From Paenibacillus sp. 481 (GTDB taxonomy: Bacteria; Bacillota; Bacilli; Paenibacillales; Paenibacillaceae): a stretch of 64,000 nucleotides of DNA. Positions 39,381 through 50,737 of this stretch are shown here, piece by piece. The stretch covers positions 2,362,501 to 2,426,500 of the forward strand of contig NZ_CP075175.1 in the NCBI RefSeq assembly GCF_021223605.1. The letters run 5' to 3'. A program made the position numbers and the translations under genes. Position 1 is the first letter of the stretch. Each line of letters opens with the position of its first letter. The notes under the pieces were generated by a model that searched no databases, was not told the DNA's origin, and saw only the letters and a program-made list of their open reading frames with translations.

Positions 39381-40736
39381 ATGAACGACTTGTTTGCCGA
39401 TCGGATTCCGCCGCAAAATATGGAGGCTGAGCAAGCAGTGCTCGGCGCCATTTTGCTGCAGTCTGAAGCGATGATTACAGCGATGGAGCGGGTGCAGTCA
39501 GTCGATTTTTACAATCCAGCTCATCAGATGATCTATGAGGCCATGATTGAGCTTGGAGAAGAGAATCAGCCGATAGACCTCGTCACGCTAACGGCTAAGC
39601 TGCAGGACAAGAAGCAGCTGGAAGACATCGGCGGCGTGTCTTATTTAACGAAGCTGGCGAATGCTGTGCCAACAGCGGCTAACGTTGATTATTACGCTGA
39701 AATTATTGAAGAAAAGTCGATGATGAGGCGTCTCATCAATACAGCCACCCAAATCGTTAGCGAAGGCTACGCGGGTGGGGAAGACGTTGCTGGAATGCTG
39801 AGCGATGCTGAGCGTCGTATTTTGGAGATATCCAATCGACGTTCATCGAGCGGCTTCATTGCGATTAAAGATGTACTCATGGAAGTGTACGAGCGTGTTG
39901 AGTTCCTGAACACGCAAAAGGGCGGCACGACAGGTATTCCATCCGGATTTCCGGATCTCGATAAGATGACGGCGGGCTTTCAGCGCAATGACCTTATCAT
40001 TGTGGCTGCGCGTCCATCTGTAGGTAAGACAGCCTTTGCCTTGAACGTCGCTCAGAACGTAGGCGTACGCGCGAAAGAAACGGTTGCCATCTTCAGCTTG
40101 GAGATGTCAGCGGCACAGCTCGTACAGCGTATGATCTGTGCCGAATCGAACGTCGATGCAACCCGTTTGCGGACAGGGCAACTGGAGGACGACGATTGGG
40201 AGAAGCTAACGATGTCTATTGCTGCCTTGTCTGAGGCAGAGGTATACATTGACGATACGCCAGGCGTAACGGTGGCTGATATTCGTGCGAAGTGCCGACG
40301 TTTGAAGAAGGAACGCGGCTTAGGCATGATCTTGATCGACTACTTGCAGCTCATTCATGGGCGCGGCAAGGCAGGCGAGAACAGGCAGCAGGAAGTATCC
40401 GAAATTTCACGTACATTGAAGCAAATTGCCCGTGAACTTGAGGTTCCTGTCATTGCACTATCGCAGCTGAGCCGTGGTGTTGAGCAGCGCCAAGACAAAC
40501 GACCAATGATGTCTGACTTGCGTGAATCGGGTTCGATTGAGCAAGATGCTGACATTGTTGCGTTTTTGTACCGTGATGATTACTACAATCAGGACACGGA
40601 GAAAAAAAATATTATTGAAATTATTATCGCTAAGCAGCGTAACGGACCGGTCGGTACGGTTGAGCTCGTGTTCTTGAAGAACTACAATAAGTTCGTGAGC
40701 TACGAGAGGAATCATAATGACCCTTATGCGGGATAA
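39381..40736 (+). CDS. dnaB: Replicative DNA helicase (DnaB; Bacillus DnaC)
   Basis: 451 aa hexameric helicase that unwinds DNA at the fork. N-terminal helical domain (PPQNMEAEQAVLGAIL), then a RecA-like motor with Walker A ARPSVGKTAFA, Walker B LILIDYLQLI and the arginine-bearing C-terminal block. Note Bacillus calls this gene dnaC. Part of the yybS-gdpP-rplI-dnaB operon. Confidence 0.98.
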   Translation: MNDLFADRIPPQNMEAEQAVLGAILLQSEAMITAMERVQSVDFYNPAHQMIYEAMIELGEENQPIDLVTLTAKLQDKKQLEDIGGVSYLTKLANAVPTAANVDYYAEIIEEKSMMRRLINTATQIVSEGYAGGEDVAGMLSDAERRILEISNRRSSSGFIAIKDVLMEVYERVEFLNTQKGGTTGIPSGFPDLDKMTAGFQRNDLIIVAARPSVGKTAFALNVAQNVGVRAKETVAIFSLEMSAAQLVQRMICAESNVDATRLRTGQLEDDDWEKLTMSIAALSEAEVYIDDTPGVTVADIRAKCRRLKKERGLGMILIDYLQLIHGRGKAGENRQQEVSEISRTLKQIARELEVPVIALSQLSRGVEQRQDKRPMMSDLRESGSIEQDADIVAFLYRDDYYNQDTEKKNIIEIIIAKQRNGPVGTVELVFLKNYNKFVSYERNHNDPYAG

Positions 40737-40757
40737 TAATATCACAGTACCATAAAG

Positions 40758-40815
40758 AAGCGAACGTCAATTTCCGAACATTAAATAATGGGAGGGGGTT
40801 AACGTTCGCTTTTTA
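40758..40815 (+). terminator. Terminator after dnaB
   Basis: Arms aagcgaacgt (40758-40767) and acgttcgctt (40802-40811) with a 34-nt loop and a short T-tract. Confidence 0.65.
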
Positions 40816-40899
40816 TTGACTTAAAGGTCTTTGACTGTTAGAATTGTTATGCTGCCTCCGGTAATTAACTGCTGAGTGGCAGTCAATAACGGTGTGTGA

Positions 40900-42204
<1,305 letters not shown>

Positions 42205-42214
42205 AACGTATACG

Positions 42215-42253
42215 AATCCAGTCTTTCTTTTACAAGAAAGGCTGGATTTTTTT
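42215..42253 (+). terminator. Terminator after purA
   Basis: Stem aatccag-t-ctttctt / aagaaag-gctggatt with a short loop, followed by a T-run. Confidence 0.92.
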
Positions 42254-42354
42254 GTGCTTAAACGGGAATACTAAGCGGTAAATGACGGTTTGACCACCTT
42301 TCATCTCTATTTTTAAAAAATAGAATGCGAGCGTTGGTCGGTGGGAGGTTGTAT

Positions 42355-43038
42355 ATGAAGTGGATGTTACGTGCGTTACAGACAATTATGTTAATCGTAT
42401 TCGTAAGTATGCTATCAAGTATATTAACGGTTGGGACGACTGCAATTGTAGTAGATCAATATATTCAAGCTGCTTTATCTAAGTTTAATATTTCAGTTGA
42501 GCGTCCGCCGTTGACGATTACCTCGATGGTAGGAATGCTGTTGGGGAATGAGAGTAAGGGGAACATGAAAGCAGATAGCACAACGGACGTGCAAAAAGAT
42601 GGACAAAAAGGCGTACAAAATGATGGACGAACAGATGCTGACGGGGCAACTCCCGTAATGGGTGGGCTCTCCTCAATTGAGCCTCAAACGCAAACCCAAA
42701 CGCCAACTCCAACCACAACCACATCTCCACAGGATAAGGTTGTCGTCTCTCCTGAGGAATTGACACAAAAGAAAGGCGAGCTTTCTACTGCGACCAAGCA
42801 GAAATTGTTCGCCACAATCATGAAAAAGCTACCTCAAGAAGATTGGCAGCACTTATCCGCGCTCATGGAGGGTGGGCTAACTGGCGAAGAGCTTAGGCAG
42901 GCAGAGCAAATCTTAGCGAAGCATTTAAATGATGAAGAATACAAGCAGATGAGGCAGATCGTGACAGATAGTGGTTCGTTGGCAGCGCAAGATAAGCAGA
43001 AGCAGACGACAACAACGCCTCAAGTTCCGGTAAATTAA
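42355..43038 (+). CDS. Hypothetical membrane-anchored protein
   Basis: 227 aa from ATG at 42355, set by GGGAGG 6 nt upstream. One N-terminal membrane segment (about residues 5-30). The middle is low complexity: a Gln/Lys/Gly/Asp stretch, then a Thr/Pro/Gln run (QTQTQTPTPTTTT). The C-terminal half is a charged, helical domain (KQKLFATIMKKLPQEDWQHLS). No family recognised. It sits alone between purA and the M23 gene, each side with terminators. Confidence 0.8.
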   Translation: MKWMLRALQTIMLIVFVSMLSSILTVGTTAIVVDQYIQAALSKFNISVERPPLTITSMVGMLLGNESKGNMKADSTTDVQKDGQKGVQNDGRTDADGATPVMGGLSSIEPQTQTQTPTPTTTTSPQDKVVVSPEELTQKKGELSTATKQKLFATIMKKLPQEDWQHLSALMEGGLTGEELRQAEQILAKHLNDEEYKQMRQIVTDSGSLAAQDKQKQTTTTPQVPVN

Positions 43039-43079
43039 GAGTTGTTCATCATGAGGTAAAATAAGGAATGTATAATAAG

Positions 43080-43122
43080 CGTGAATTTGGCCATCTTCAT
43101 AAATGGGCAGATTCACGTTTTT
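43080..43122 (+). terminator. Terminator after the hypothetical gene
   Basis: 7-bp stem cgtgaat / attcacg plus a further GGCC-type pairing, followed by TTTTT. The rest of the 321-bp gap 43039-43359 is AT-rich; the only other structure is a gtaac/gttac hairpin with T-tract near 43243-43262. Confidence 0.75.
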
Positions 43123-43359
43123 GCTTTGCGGAAAAAAGCGAAAAAGACGCGCCAAGGCCTACCGTATAAGGGATGGTATCGACAATCTTCAACGTTTCAC
43201 GTCAGTTGCATTGCTTCTTCGACCTGTGTTACAGTAAAAAAGGTAACAAAACGTTACTTTTTGTCTAATCGTTTAATGTACTCAGACGCGTAACACTTAT
43301 ATATTCGACAAGCTTATGAATGAACGAAATGAAATGATTGAAAAGTTAAGGAGACCAAC

Positions 43360-44889
43360 ATGGAACGTTTCAATGGAAATCATCCGGACGAGTCGTCTCA
43401 AGAGCAGAAGACCGGCCGATGGCACCAATGGACGGCTGCGTGGGGCAACAAGTTCAAAGCAATGAATGTAAAGCAGTGGCTTGTGCAATCCCGCAAGCAA
43501 ATTGTGCTTTCGCTGGGCGGACTCGGACTTATTGCAGCAGCTATTTGGGGCGGAACTTCATATGTGAAGGCCAACACGGTATCTTTTTTCCAAGTATACA
43601 AAAATGATCAGTTTATCGGTACGGTATCTGCATTAGATGAACTGAAGCAATTTTACGTGAAGAAACAAAAAGCGGTGCAAGCCAAAAATCCGCATGCCCA
43701 TATAAACCTTGATCTTCAGGGTATTCGTACAGTCGCTGATTCCGGTTACAAGTTCAAGCCAACGACGACGGAGACGCTTGCCAAGTTGGACACGGTCATT
43801 ACGGCTTATGCAGCTGGCGTAGAGTTAAAGGTTGGCGGCAAGGCGATCGGTGTTGTAAAGGATGAAGCAACGGCGAACAAAATTTTAAACCAAGTGAAGT
43901 CCAAATATTCGCGCAACGGGAATAAAGGTCTGAATCAAGTACGTGTGCTGTCATCACCTGCGCGCTCGGTTAAAGCGACTAAGGCGATGTCTCGCTTGGA
44001 GTCGGTTGAGTTCCGCGAGTCTATTGCTATGGCAGACAGCAAAGCAAGACCAGAAGCAGTGTTAACGCCACAGGAAGCTGTTCGCAAGCTAACGACAGGT
44101 CAAGAGCAACCTGTCACGTATACGGTTAAGAAGGGTGACACGGTTTCCTCGATTGCCAAGCAGCAAAAAGTGTCGTATGAGACGATTTATCGCAACAACC
44201 CTGATGTTGCTGAGGAATTGCTGCAAGTAGGATCTAAGCTAGATTTGACTGAAGCGAAGCCGCTCATTACGGTTAAGACCACTGAAGCTTACAGTGAGTA
44301 TCTCGTCACGGAACCGCAACGCGTTGTAAGACAAGATCCAGAAATGCGTGCTGGCGAGTCTAAAGTTGTCCGTAAAGGCAAGCAAGGCTTAAAGCAGATG
44401 TCCTACCGCTTTATTAAAGATAACGGCAAACTGACTCATGAAGAGTGGATTGAGCAAAAAGTTATCGAGCCTGCACTCCCTGAAATCGTGATTCAGGGCA
44501 CTAAAGTGGTGCGGGGCGAAGGTACAGGTTCATTCGCTTGGCCTGTTAGCGGTGCGCAATTGACGAGCGGTTACGGCAAACGCTGGGGCCGTATGCATAA
44601 AGGGCTTGATATGGTATCAAGCGACTTATCGATTATGGCTGCCGATGAAGGTGTCGTTGTCTTTGCTGGCGTAAAGAACGGATACGGCAACACCATCATT
44701 GTGAATCATCGCAACGGCTATAAGACGTTGTACGCACATATGAGTGAGTTAACAGCGAGTATGGGCGACATTGTTGAGAAGGGCGAAAGCATTGGTATCA
44801 TGGGCAATACAGGGTTCTCAACAGGTACACACTTGCACTTTGAAATTCATAAGGATGATGCAGTGCAAAATCCTCTTAAATATTTATAA
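43360..44889 (+). CDS. M23 peptidase with LysM and G5 domains
   Basis: 509 aa. A membrane helix near residues 48-66 anchors it; a lead region (75-240) precedes LysM (about 253-297, YTVKKGDTVSS), then G5 (about 308-380) and a C-terminal M23 domain with zinc ligands His413 and Asp417 (HKGLD) and the HLHFE motif at 491-495. Likely a peptidoglycan endopeptidase acting at the wall. It lies just before walR, whose regulon in Bacillus includes wall hydrolases. Confidence 0.93.
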   Translation: MERFNGNHPDESSQEQKTGRWHQWTAAWGNKFKAMNVKQWLVQSRKQIVLSLGGLGLIAAAIWGGTSYVKANTVSFFQVYKNDQFIGTVSALDELKQFYVKKQKAVQAKNPHAHINLDLQGIRTVADSGYKFKPTTTETLAKLDTVITAYAAGVELKVGGKAIGVVKDEATANKILNQVKSKYSRNGNKGLNQVRVLSSPARSVKATKAMSRLESVEFRESIAMADSKARPEAVLTPQEAVRKLTTGQEQPVTYTVKKGDTVSSIAKQQKVSYETIYRNNPDVAEELLQVGSKLDLTEAKPLITVKTTEAYSEYLVTEPQRVVRQDPEMRAGESKVVRKGKQGLKQMSYRFIKDNGKLTHEEWIEQKVIEPALPEIVIQGTKVVRGEGTGSFAWPVSGAQLTSGYGKRWGRMHKGLDMVSSDLSIMAADEGVVVFAGVKNGYGNTIIVNHRNGYKTLYAHMSELTASMGDIVEKGESIGIMGNTGFSTGTHLHFEIHKDDAVQNPLKYL

Positions 44890-44899
44890 CCATCTTAAA

Positions 44900-44929
44900 G
44901 GCGGGGCAAACCATTGCTCCGTCTTTTTT
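44900..44929 (+). terminator. Terminator after the M23 gene
   Basis: ggcggggc / gctccgtc with G-T pairs, 8-nt loop, six T residues. Confidence 0.8.
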
Positions 44930-44957
44930 ATGTTATCTTACAAGCGATGCCCAACGT

Positions 44958-44987
44958 TTGCTATCGGGATGCAAGTGTAAGTATGAT
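44958..44987 (+). promoter_or_regulatory. Possible walR promoter
   Basis: -35 TTGCTA (44958-44963), 18-bp spacer, -10 TATGAT (44982-44987), about 115 bp before walR. Moderate consensus match. Confidence 0.5.
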
Positions 44988-45103
44988 AAAATAGAATAAT
45001 GAATTGTAAAATGGAACGTGAACAACGGGAGATAGACATAAGATATAAGATACGTGAAATAGAGCGCGGGATGGAATAAATGGAGAAGAAAGGCGGGGAT
45101 TAC

Positions 45104-45832
45104 ATGTACGGAAAAATTCTCGTAGTGGATGATGAACAGCCGATTGCGGATATTCTTAAATTTAATCTTGAAAAAGAAGGCTACGAAGTCATATGTGCGT
45201 TCGACGGAGGCACAGCGATTGAACTGGCATTAAAGGAGAAGCCTGATCTGATGCTGCTGGACTTGATGTTGCCTGTAAAGGATGGCATGGACGTGTGTCG
45301 TGAGGTACGGCAGCAACTGCATATGCCGATCATTATGCTAACGGCGAAAGATACGGAGTTCGATAAGGTGCTCGGCTTGGAAATGGGCGCTGACGATTAC
45401 GTGACCAAGCCGTTCAGTACGCGCGAGTTGCTAGCTCGGGTAAAGGCGCATCTGCGCAGACAAAATAAAGTACAGCAGAATGAAGCTGATGACGAAGCAG
45501 GCAGTAAGGAAAAGCAAGGCCTGAAGCTGCACGAGCTATTTATTGATACGGATATGTATGTCGTATACAAAAATAATGAGCCGCTCGACCTTACGCATCG
45601 GGAGTATGAGCTGCTGCACTATATGGTGCGCAGTTCGGGCAAGGTGATGACGCGCGAGCACTTGTTGCAAGCGGTATGGGGATATGAGTATTTTGGGGAC
45701 GTCCGGACGGTTGACGTAACGATTCGTCGTCTACGGGAGAAGATTGAGGATGATCCAAGCAAGCCGGACTACATTATTACCCGCCGTGGTCTTGGTTATA
45801 TGATGCGCAATCCCCGTACGGGAGGCTTGTAA
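45104..45832 (+). CDS. walR: Response regulator WalR (YycF)
   Basis: 242 aa from ATG at 45104. OmpR-type regulator of cell-wall metabolism, essential in most Firmicutes. Receiver phosphoacceptor Asp53, with [10 protein letters not shown] before it and [12 protein letters not shown] after; winged-helix DNA-binding domain at the C-terminus. An upstream in-frame ATG at 45080 would add eight residues; AGGCGGGG favours 45104. Directly abuts walK. Confidence 0.97.
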   Translation: MYGKILVVDDEQPIADILKFNLEKEGYEVICAFDGGTAIELALKEKPDLMLLDLMLPVKDGMDVCREVRQQLHMPIIMLTAKDTEFDKVLGLEMGADDYVTKPFSTRELLARVKAHLRRQNKVQQNEADDEAGSKEKQGLKLHELFIDTDMYVVYKNNEPLDLTHREYELLHYMVRSSGKVMTREHLLQAVWGYEYFGDVRTVDVTIRRLREKIEDDPSKPDYIITRRGLGYMMRNPRTGGL

Positions 45833-47695
45833 ATGAAGTTAGGTCGCTTTTTTCGAACGATTCAAGCGAAGCTTATTATCATTTATGTGCTGCTCATCTT
45901 AATTGCGATGCAGTTAATCGGAGTATACTTTGTGAGTGCGATGAAGCATTCCCTCACGAGTAATTTTACCGAGGATTTACGCAGCTCTGCGAAGCTGCTT
46001 TCGATTTATGTGGAACCTTATTTAAAAGAAGACGATGCAGCCGACCAAGGGAAATCGATGGAAAATTTAAATATGGTCGTACGCAATTTTAATATAAACG
46101 GCGTAGAAATACAGGTGCTCGATGCAACGGGTAGAGTATTGACGACGTCGATGCAGACACAGGCGGATTATTTGGGCAAAAAGAATACCGAAACCGTCGT
46201 GATTCGCGCTCTACAAGGAATTCGTGACAATGAAGAAGTCATTATTGATGAAGACAATGTGAGAAAGCAAATCCTAGCCAACCCGGTTTATGCGGATGGC
46301 AAAGTGGTAGGAGCGCTCTACATCGTCGCTTCGATGAAAGATTTGTACGAAACGATTGAAGGCGTTAATCAGATTTTCGTCTCAGGTATGGCGATAGCGC
46401 TAGGGCTGACGGCTGTCTTGGGCATTATTTTGGCGCATACGATTACACAGCCGATTAAGCAAATTACGAGGCAGGCGACCAAAGTGGCTGAAGGCCATTT
46501 TGATGGACAAGTGCCTGTTATGGGCACGGATGAAATTGGACAACTAAGTGAAGCGTTCAACTATATGACGAGGCAGCTTCAAGAAGCGCTAAACGCGAAT
46601 GAGGAAGAGAAGGAGAAACTAGCTTCTATTCTGACGAACATGAGTGACGGTGTAGTTGCCACCAACGAGCAAGGTAAAGTCATCCTTGTTAATCGGCGTG
46701 CTTGCGGAATGCTTGGTGTGAAGCCAAGCGATGCTGAGGGCAAGGATATGGCTACGCTGCTGCACATTGCAGCTGAGCAGGTGGAAGCGCTCGTAAGCGG
46801 GCAGCGCAGCTCGTTATTGCTGCCGCTGATGTCTCAAGAGGACGAGGTTGCGCTATCAAGTGGCAACAACCAGAGTGAAACGATTTTACGTGTCACCTTC
46901 ACACCTATTCATCGACGGGGTGAGGGTGTGACAGGTTCGATCGTCGTGCTTCAAGATGTAACCGAGCAAGAGAAGCTAGAGCAATCTCGCCGCGAGTTCG
47001 TCGCGAACGTGTCGCATGAGCTGCGTACGCCGTTGACGACGATTAAGAGCTATGTCGAAGCGCTCGATGATGGAGCACTGGAGGAGCAGCAACTAGCGGA
47101 ACGCTTCGTCGGCGTTATTGGCAATGAAACAGAGCGAATGATACGGCTCGTGACCGATTTGCTGCACTTATCGCGTTTCGATTCGAAACAAGCGAAACTG
47201 CGCAAGCTTCCGACAGACATTCAAGAGATGCTCGAAGATGTCGCTGATCGATTCTCATTGAAGTTCAAAGATAAACGGATTCAAGTGGGGATTGAAGTTG
47301 ATATGCGGGCTGGTATGGCCATCATTGATCGGGACCAGATCGATCAAGTGCTGGATAACTTAGTTTCGAATGCCGTTAAGTATACGCCAGAAGGCGGGTC
47401 GATCGTGCTGCGGGGAGTACCCGCAGAGAGCAAAGGGTTGATTGCGGTCTCGGTCGAGGATAACGGGGTAGGTATCCCGCCCAAAGACTTAGAGCGCATA
47501 TTCGAGCGGTTCTATCGGGTCGATAAGGCTCGCTCCCGCAATATGGGCGGCACAGGCCTAGGGCTTTCCATTGCCCGGGAAATGGTACGCGCTCATGGCG
47601 GGGACATCGGGATGGAGTCGACGTGTAATGTAGGGACGAAAGTAACGTTTACGTTGCCGACAAAGGCAGAGGAAGGGAGTGAGGCATTCGAATGA
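45833..47695 (+). CDS. walK: Sensor histidine kinase WalK (YycG)
   Basis: 620 aa. Two membrane helices (about 13-33 and 180-202) enclose an extracellular sensor; then HAMP (about 200-255), PAS (260-375), the H-box His395 (VSHELRTP) and the ATPase (DNLVSNAVKYTPEGG, GLGLSIARE). WalK senses wall status and phosphorylates WalR. Its 3' end overlaps yycH by 4 bp. A near-match to the Noc-binding motif lies at 47570-47583. Confidence 0.97.
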   Translation: MKLGRFFRTIQAKLIIIYVLLILIAMQLIGVYFVSAMKHSLTSNFTEDLRSSAKLLSIYVEPYLKEDDAADQGKSMENLNMVVRNFNINGVEIQVLDATGRVLTTSMQTQADYLGKKNTETVVIRALQGIRDNEEVIIDEDNVRKQILANPVYADGKVVGALYIVASMKDLYETIEGVNQIFVSGMAIALGLTAVLGIILAHTITQPIKQITRQATKVAEGHFDGQVPVMGTDEIGQLSEAFNYMTRQLQEALNANEEEKEKLASILTNMSDGVVATNEQGKVILVNRRACGMLGVKPSDAEGKDMATLLHIAAEQVEALVSGQRSSLLLPLMSQEDEVALSSGNNQSETILRVTFTPIHRRGEGVTGSIVVLQDVTEQEKLEQSRREFVANVSHELRTPLTTIKSYVEALDDGALEEQQLAERFVGVIGNETERMIRLVTDLLHLSRFDSKQAKLRKLPTDIQEMLEDVADRFSLKFKDKRIQVGIEVDMRAGMAIIDRDQIDQVLDNLVSNAVKYTPEGGSIVLRGVPAESKGLIAVSVEDNGVGIPPKDLERIFERFYRVDKARSRNMGGTGLGLSIAREMVRAHGGDIGMESTCNVGTKVTFTLPTKAEEGSEAFE

Positions 47696-49011
47696 GAGAG
47701 CGAATAAAGTCGGCTTTATTAGCCGTCCTTGTGCTGCTCAGTCTTGTGCAGACCTTCCTGTTAACGTATAGGATGCCGAACTATGATGCGATTGTAAAGA
47801 CGCCGGGCGATTATATTAAGGCGGAACCATTAGGGCCGGAAGAGCGAGTGGAGAACTTGATTTTTCCGAAGCAGGTGGTTCTTCACCTTGGGGATAACAA
47901 GCATACGATTCTGTATCCAGATATGACGTTCTACGATTATATTATGTCGCGACTGCAAGGACGCTCTTATGAAGGGTTTCAAAGTGTCCATATTAAAGAC
48001 GAGGATTGGACTCGGATTCGGGAGCAAAACGAAGGGGTAGAATTGTATTTTGATTCGCCCGTTCCTGTAAAGCTGTTGCAAAAGGTGCTGCGCATTGCGG
48101 AAGATGCCGTATTCCAGACGGAGAACATCAGCCGTATCGTGTTCGTTGCTACGCAGGATGAACGTGAGGTAAGGGTGTTTTTTGTTAGTGAAAATGAAAA
48201 TACGGTTTATGAGTCGACGCGGGCGGATATTACCGTCCAAGATGTGAAGCAGCAAGTAGAGTTTGGACGCTCGTGGACGCCGTACAAGCTGTTTAACGAT
48301 GCTTTTTATATTCCGGAGAAGCCATTTGAAATGGTAGAGGTAAGCTTGCCATTCGATGTTATCACGGCAGAGCAAATTCAACGCAGTTTGTTCTTTGATC
48401 CGGATGTAACGAAAAAAATAAGCGAATCAGATGGGTCTGAAATTTATACCGATATTAAACGTGGGCTGAAAGTGGACCATACGCAGCGATGGATTAACTA
48501 TTCAGATCCGACGGTGACCGAAGGCGGTGCTGAGCTTGCTAATGATGTATCGGCGGCTGTTCGCTTTATTAATCAACATGGTGGGTGGAGCGGAAAATAT
48601 CGCTTTACGCTTCCAGCTGATTATATGGGCTTTAAAAAGAACAAGATCGGCGTAGAGAGTGAAGTAACGGGTTCAGATATACGGTTCCAGCAATATTGGG
48701 GCCATCATCCGATTGTAGGGACGCCACAATTCCGATTCGGTTACATGCAGGTCAAGGTGGAGCAAGGAACAGTTGCGAGCTATGAGCGTTCTTTGATCCA
48801 GCTATCTAATCGTTCGGAAGAGCGTAAATCTCGCACGCTCCTTGCAGGTGAAGCACTGGTGGCCAAGCTGAAGGCGTTGAATGACTGGCAGCACATTGTG
48901 CATATTGAACCTGTGTATGTCCCAGAATCGGTTAAAGACGGGAAAACAATCCGTCTGCGTCCGATGTGGCAAGCGAGATACAAAGATGGACGTACGACTT
49001 TGTTCTCGTAG
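47692..49011 (+). CDS. yycH: WalK accessory regulator YycH
   Basis: 439 aa, one N-terminal membrane helix and an extracellular domain. YycH and YycI form a membrane complex that modulates WalK in Bacillus. Overlaps walK by 4 bp; the yycI start is 29 bp downstream. Sequence similarity in this family is low, so the call leans on context. Confidence 0.9.
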   Translation: MRERIKSALLAVLVLLSLVQTFLLTYRMPNYDAIVKTPGDYIKAEPLGPEERVENLIFPKQVVLHLGDNKHTILYPDMTFYDYIMSRLQGRSYEGFQSVHIKDEDWTRIREQNEGVELYFDSPVPVKLLQKVLRIAEDAVFQTENISRIVFVATQDEREVRVFFVSENENTVYESTRADITVQDVKQQVEFGRSWTPYKLFNDAFYIPEKPFEMVEVSLPFDVITAEQIQRSLFFDPDVTKKISESDGSEIYTDIKRGLKVDHTQRWINYSDPTVTEGGAELANDVSAAVRFINQHGGWSGKYRFTLPADYMGFKKNKIGVESEVTGSDIRFQQYWGHHPIVGTPQFRFGYMQVKVEQGTVASYERSLIQLSNRSEERKSRTLLAGEALVAKLKALNDWQHIVHIEPVYVPESVKDGKTIRLRPMWQARYKDGRTTLFS

Positions 49012-49040
49012 ATGTTGTTGACCACGCGAGGAGGTTCTGT

Positions 49041-49787
49041 ATGGATTGGGGTCGGGCAAAAAACATTTTAATATTTGCGTTTCTGTTGTTGAACATCGTG
49101 CTCGGCTATCAACTATGGCAAGAGCTTGACGATCGGATGAGCACGGAGATGGATTGGACGTCGTTGTCTGAAGAGACGCGGCAAAACATGGAGCTGCACA
49201 ATATTCAGGTAGCCACAAAAATTCCAACCGATACGCCAGAGTTAAGCAATATTGAGTATCGGTTAGTGAAGCGGGATCGCGAAATGGTGCCCTTGAAGAC
49301 ACCGCGGGATAGCAAGGTCGTGTTTTCCCAGCAGGAAATGCAGCGCACTTTCAAGGATGAAATCGAGCATGTGGAGCAGTACAGTCACGATCAGAAGCTA
49401 TTTGATGAAAAAGTGTTTGTCCTGCATCAGCAAATGACGAACGGGTTACCTTTGTTCGATGTGACCTTGAAATTACGATTCAGCGATCAAAAAATTACCC
49501 ATTATGAGCAAAACTACGCCATTGTTGTGACGAAAACGGCAGCGAAGGCGCAAAAAATTATTCATGCCTCACAAGCGCTAAGCACTGTAATTGAAAATAA
49601 TTTGTCGCCAGGTTCCGTCGTTAAAGATATACGACTTGGCTATCATGGTACATTTCCGTTATATGATTCAGAGCAGCAGTTAGCTGGACCTACTTGGAGG
49701 ATACTGCTGGAGAATGGAGAGGTATATTACTTTAATGCCATTCAAGGTGGGGTGGATAGTTCTCAGGGGAAAAAGGAGAAAGAGTGA
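49041..49787 (+). CDS. yycI: WalK accessory regulator YycI
   Basis: 248 aa from ATG at 49041, with GAGGAGGT just upstream. It begins MDWGRAKNILIFAFLLLN, the typical YycI membrane anchor, followed by an extracellular domain. A longer reading to 48966 overlaps yycH and lacks SD. Its stop overlaps the yycJ start. Confidence 0.92.
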   Translation: MDWGRAKNILIFAFLLLNIVLGYQLWQELDDRMSTEMDWTSLSEETRQNMELHNIQVATKIPTDTPELSNIEYRLVKRDREMVPLKTPRDSKVVFSQQEMQRTFKDEIEHVEQYSHDQKLFDEKVFVLHQQMTNGLPLFDVTLKLRFSDQKITHYEQNYAIVVTKTAAKAQKIIHASQALSTVIENNLSPGSVVKDIRLGYHGTFPLYDSEQQLAGPTWRILLENGEVYYFNAIQGGVDSSQGKKEKE

Positions 49788-50608
49788 TGAGTTTACGTTT
49801 TTCGGTATTGTCGAGCGGATCGACGGGAAATGTCACGGTTATTCAGAACGAAAATGCGACCGTGATGATCGATGTAGGGCTAAGCTGTAAGCGTACAGAA
49901 CAGTTGTTGGCTGAGCAAGGCTTATCAGGTAGCCAGATTGACGGTATTTTGGTTACGCATGAGCATTCTGACCATATTAAAGGGCTAGGCGCATTCGCAC
50001 GTAAGCACAAGGTGCCCATCTATGCGAACGAAAGTACGTGGGGAGCGCTCGAGAAGCATGTAGGCACGATTGCGGAAGAAAACCGTATCGTGATGCAAAC
50101 CGGTGAAGCGCGTGATTTCAATGATCTGCGCGTAGAATCGTATGGCATTTCGCATGATGCGGCTGAGCCCGTCGGATATTGCTTCTATGATGGTGAGACG
50201 AAGCTGAGTGTGACTACCGATTTAGGTTATATGAGCGATAAGGTCAAAGAGGCCATTATCGATTCGAACGTCCTTGTGATGGAGTCCAATCATGATGTGC
50301 AAATGCTGCGCATGGGCCGCTATCCTTGGAACACGAAGCGTCGTATCCTTGGCGATTTGGGCCATTTATCGAATGAAGCAGCGGGCGAGGCTCTGTGCGA
50401 AGTGGTGACGGGAAATACAAGCCGCGCTTACTTGGCGCATTTGAGCTTAGAGCATAATATGAAGGACTTGGCCCGCATGACGGTCAAGGATGTTATGGAG
50501 GACCACGGGCACTTTTTTAAGGAAAGTGAGTTTCAGTTAAGAGATACGCATGCTGAGCAACCAACGGAGTGGGATATTGTGCACGCTAAAACAGTCATGC
50601 AGCGTTAA
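49787..50608 (+). CDS. yycJ: Metallo-beta-lactamase-fold hydrolase YycJ/WalJ
   Basis: 273 aa from ATG at 49787. MBL fold with the metal motif THEHSDHIKG and a downstream DLGYMSDK. YycJ-type proteins are linked to cell division and wall control or to a mismatch-repair-related exonuclease role; the substrate is not settled. AAGGAG lies about 8 nt before the ATG. It ends the walR-walK-yycH-yycI-yycJ operon. Confidence 0.93.
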   Translation: MSLRFSVLSSGSTGNVTVIQNENATVMIDVGLSCKRTEQLLAEQGLSGSQIDGILVTHEHSDHIKGLGAFARKHKVPIYANESTWGALEKHVGTIAEENRIVMQTGEARDFNDLRVESYGISHDAAEPVGYCFYDGETKLSVTTDLGYMSDKVKEAIIDSNVLVMESNHDVQMLRMGRYPWNTKRRILGDLGHLSNEAAGEALCEVVTGNTSRAYLAHLSLEHNMKDLARMTVKDVMEDHGHFFKESEFQLRDTHAEQPTEWDIVHAKTVMQR

Positions 50609-50737
50609 TAGGTTGCATGACTGTATCGAAATGAGCAGAGCTGAGTTGCTTAACTAGTAGATAGTAGTACTATATTGAGCGACTTTTGTAGCTGGTGGTA
50701 GTGGCTGTAGTGGTGGCAGTTAGTGAGCTGACTTTCC

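Noticed and set aside
43081-43293. 70-codon open frame before the M23 gene
   Set aside because: It starts inside a terminator hairpin and has no ribosome site.
43039-43359. Possible c-di-AMP (ydaO) riboswitch upstream of the M23 gene
   Set aside because: Such peptidase genes often have one, but the conserved riboswitch blocks are absent.
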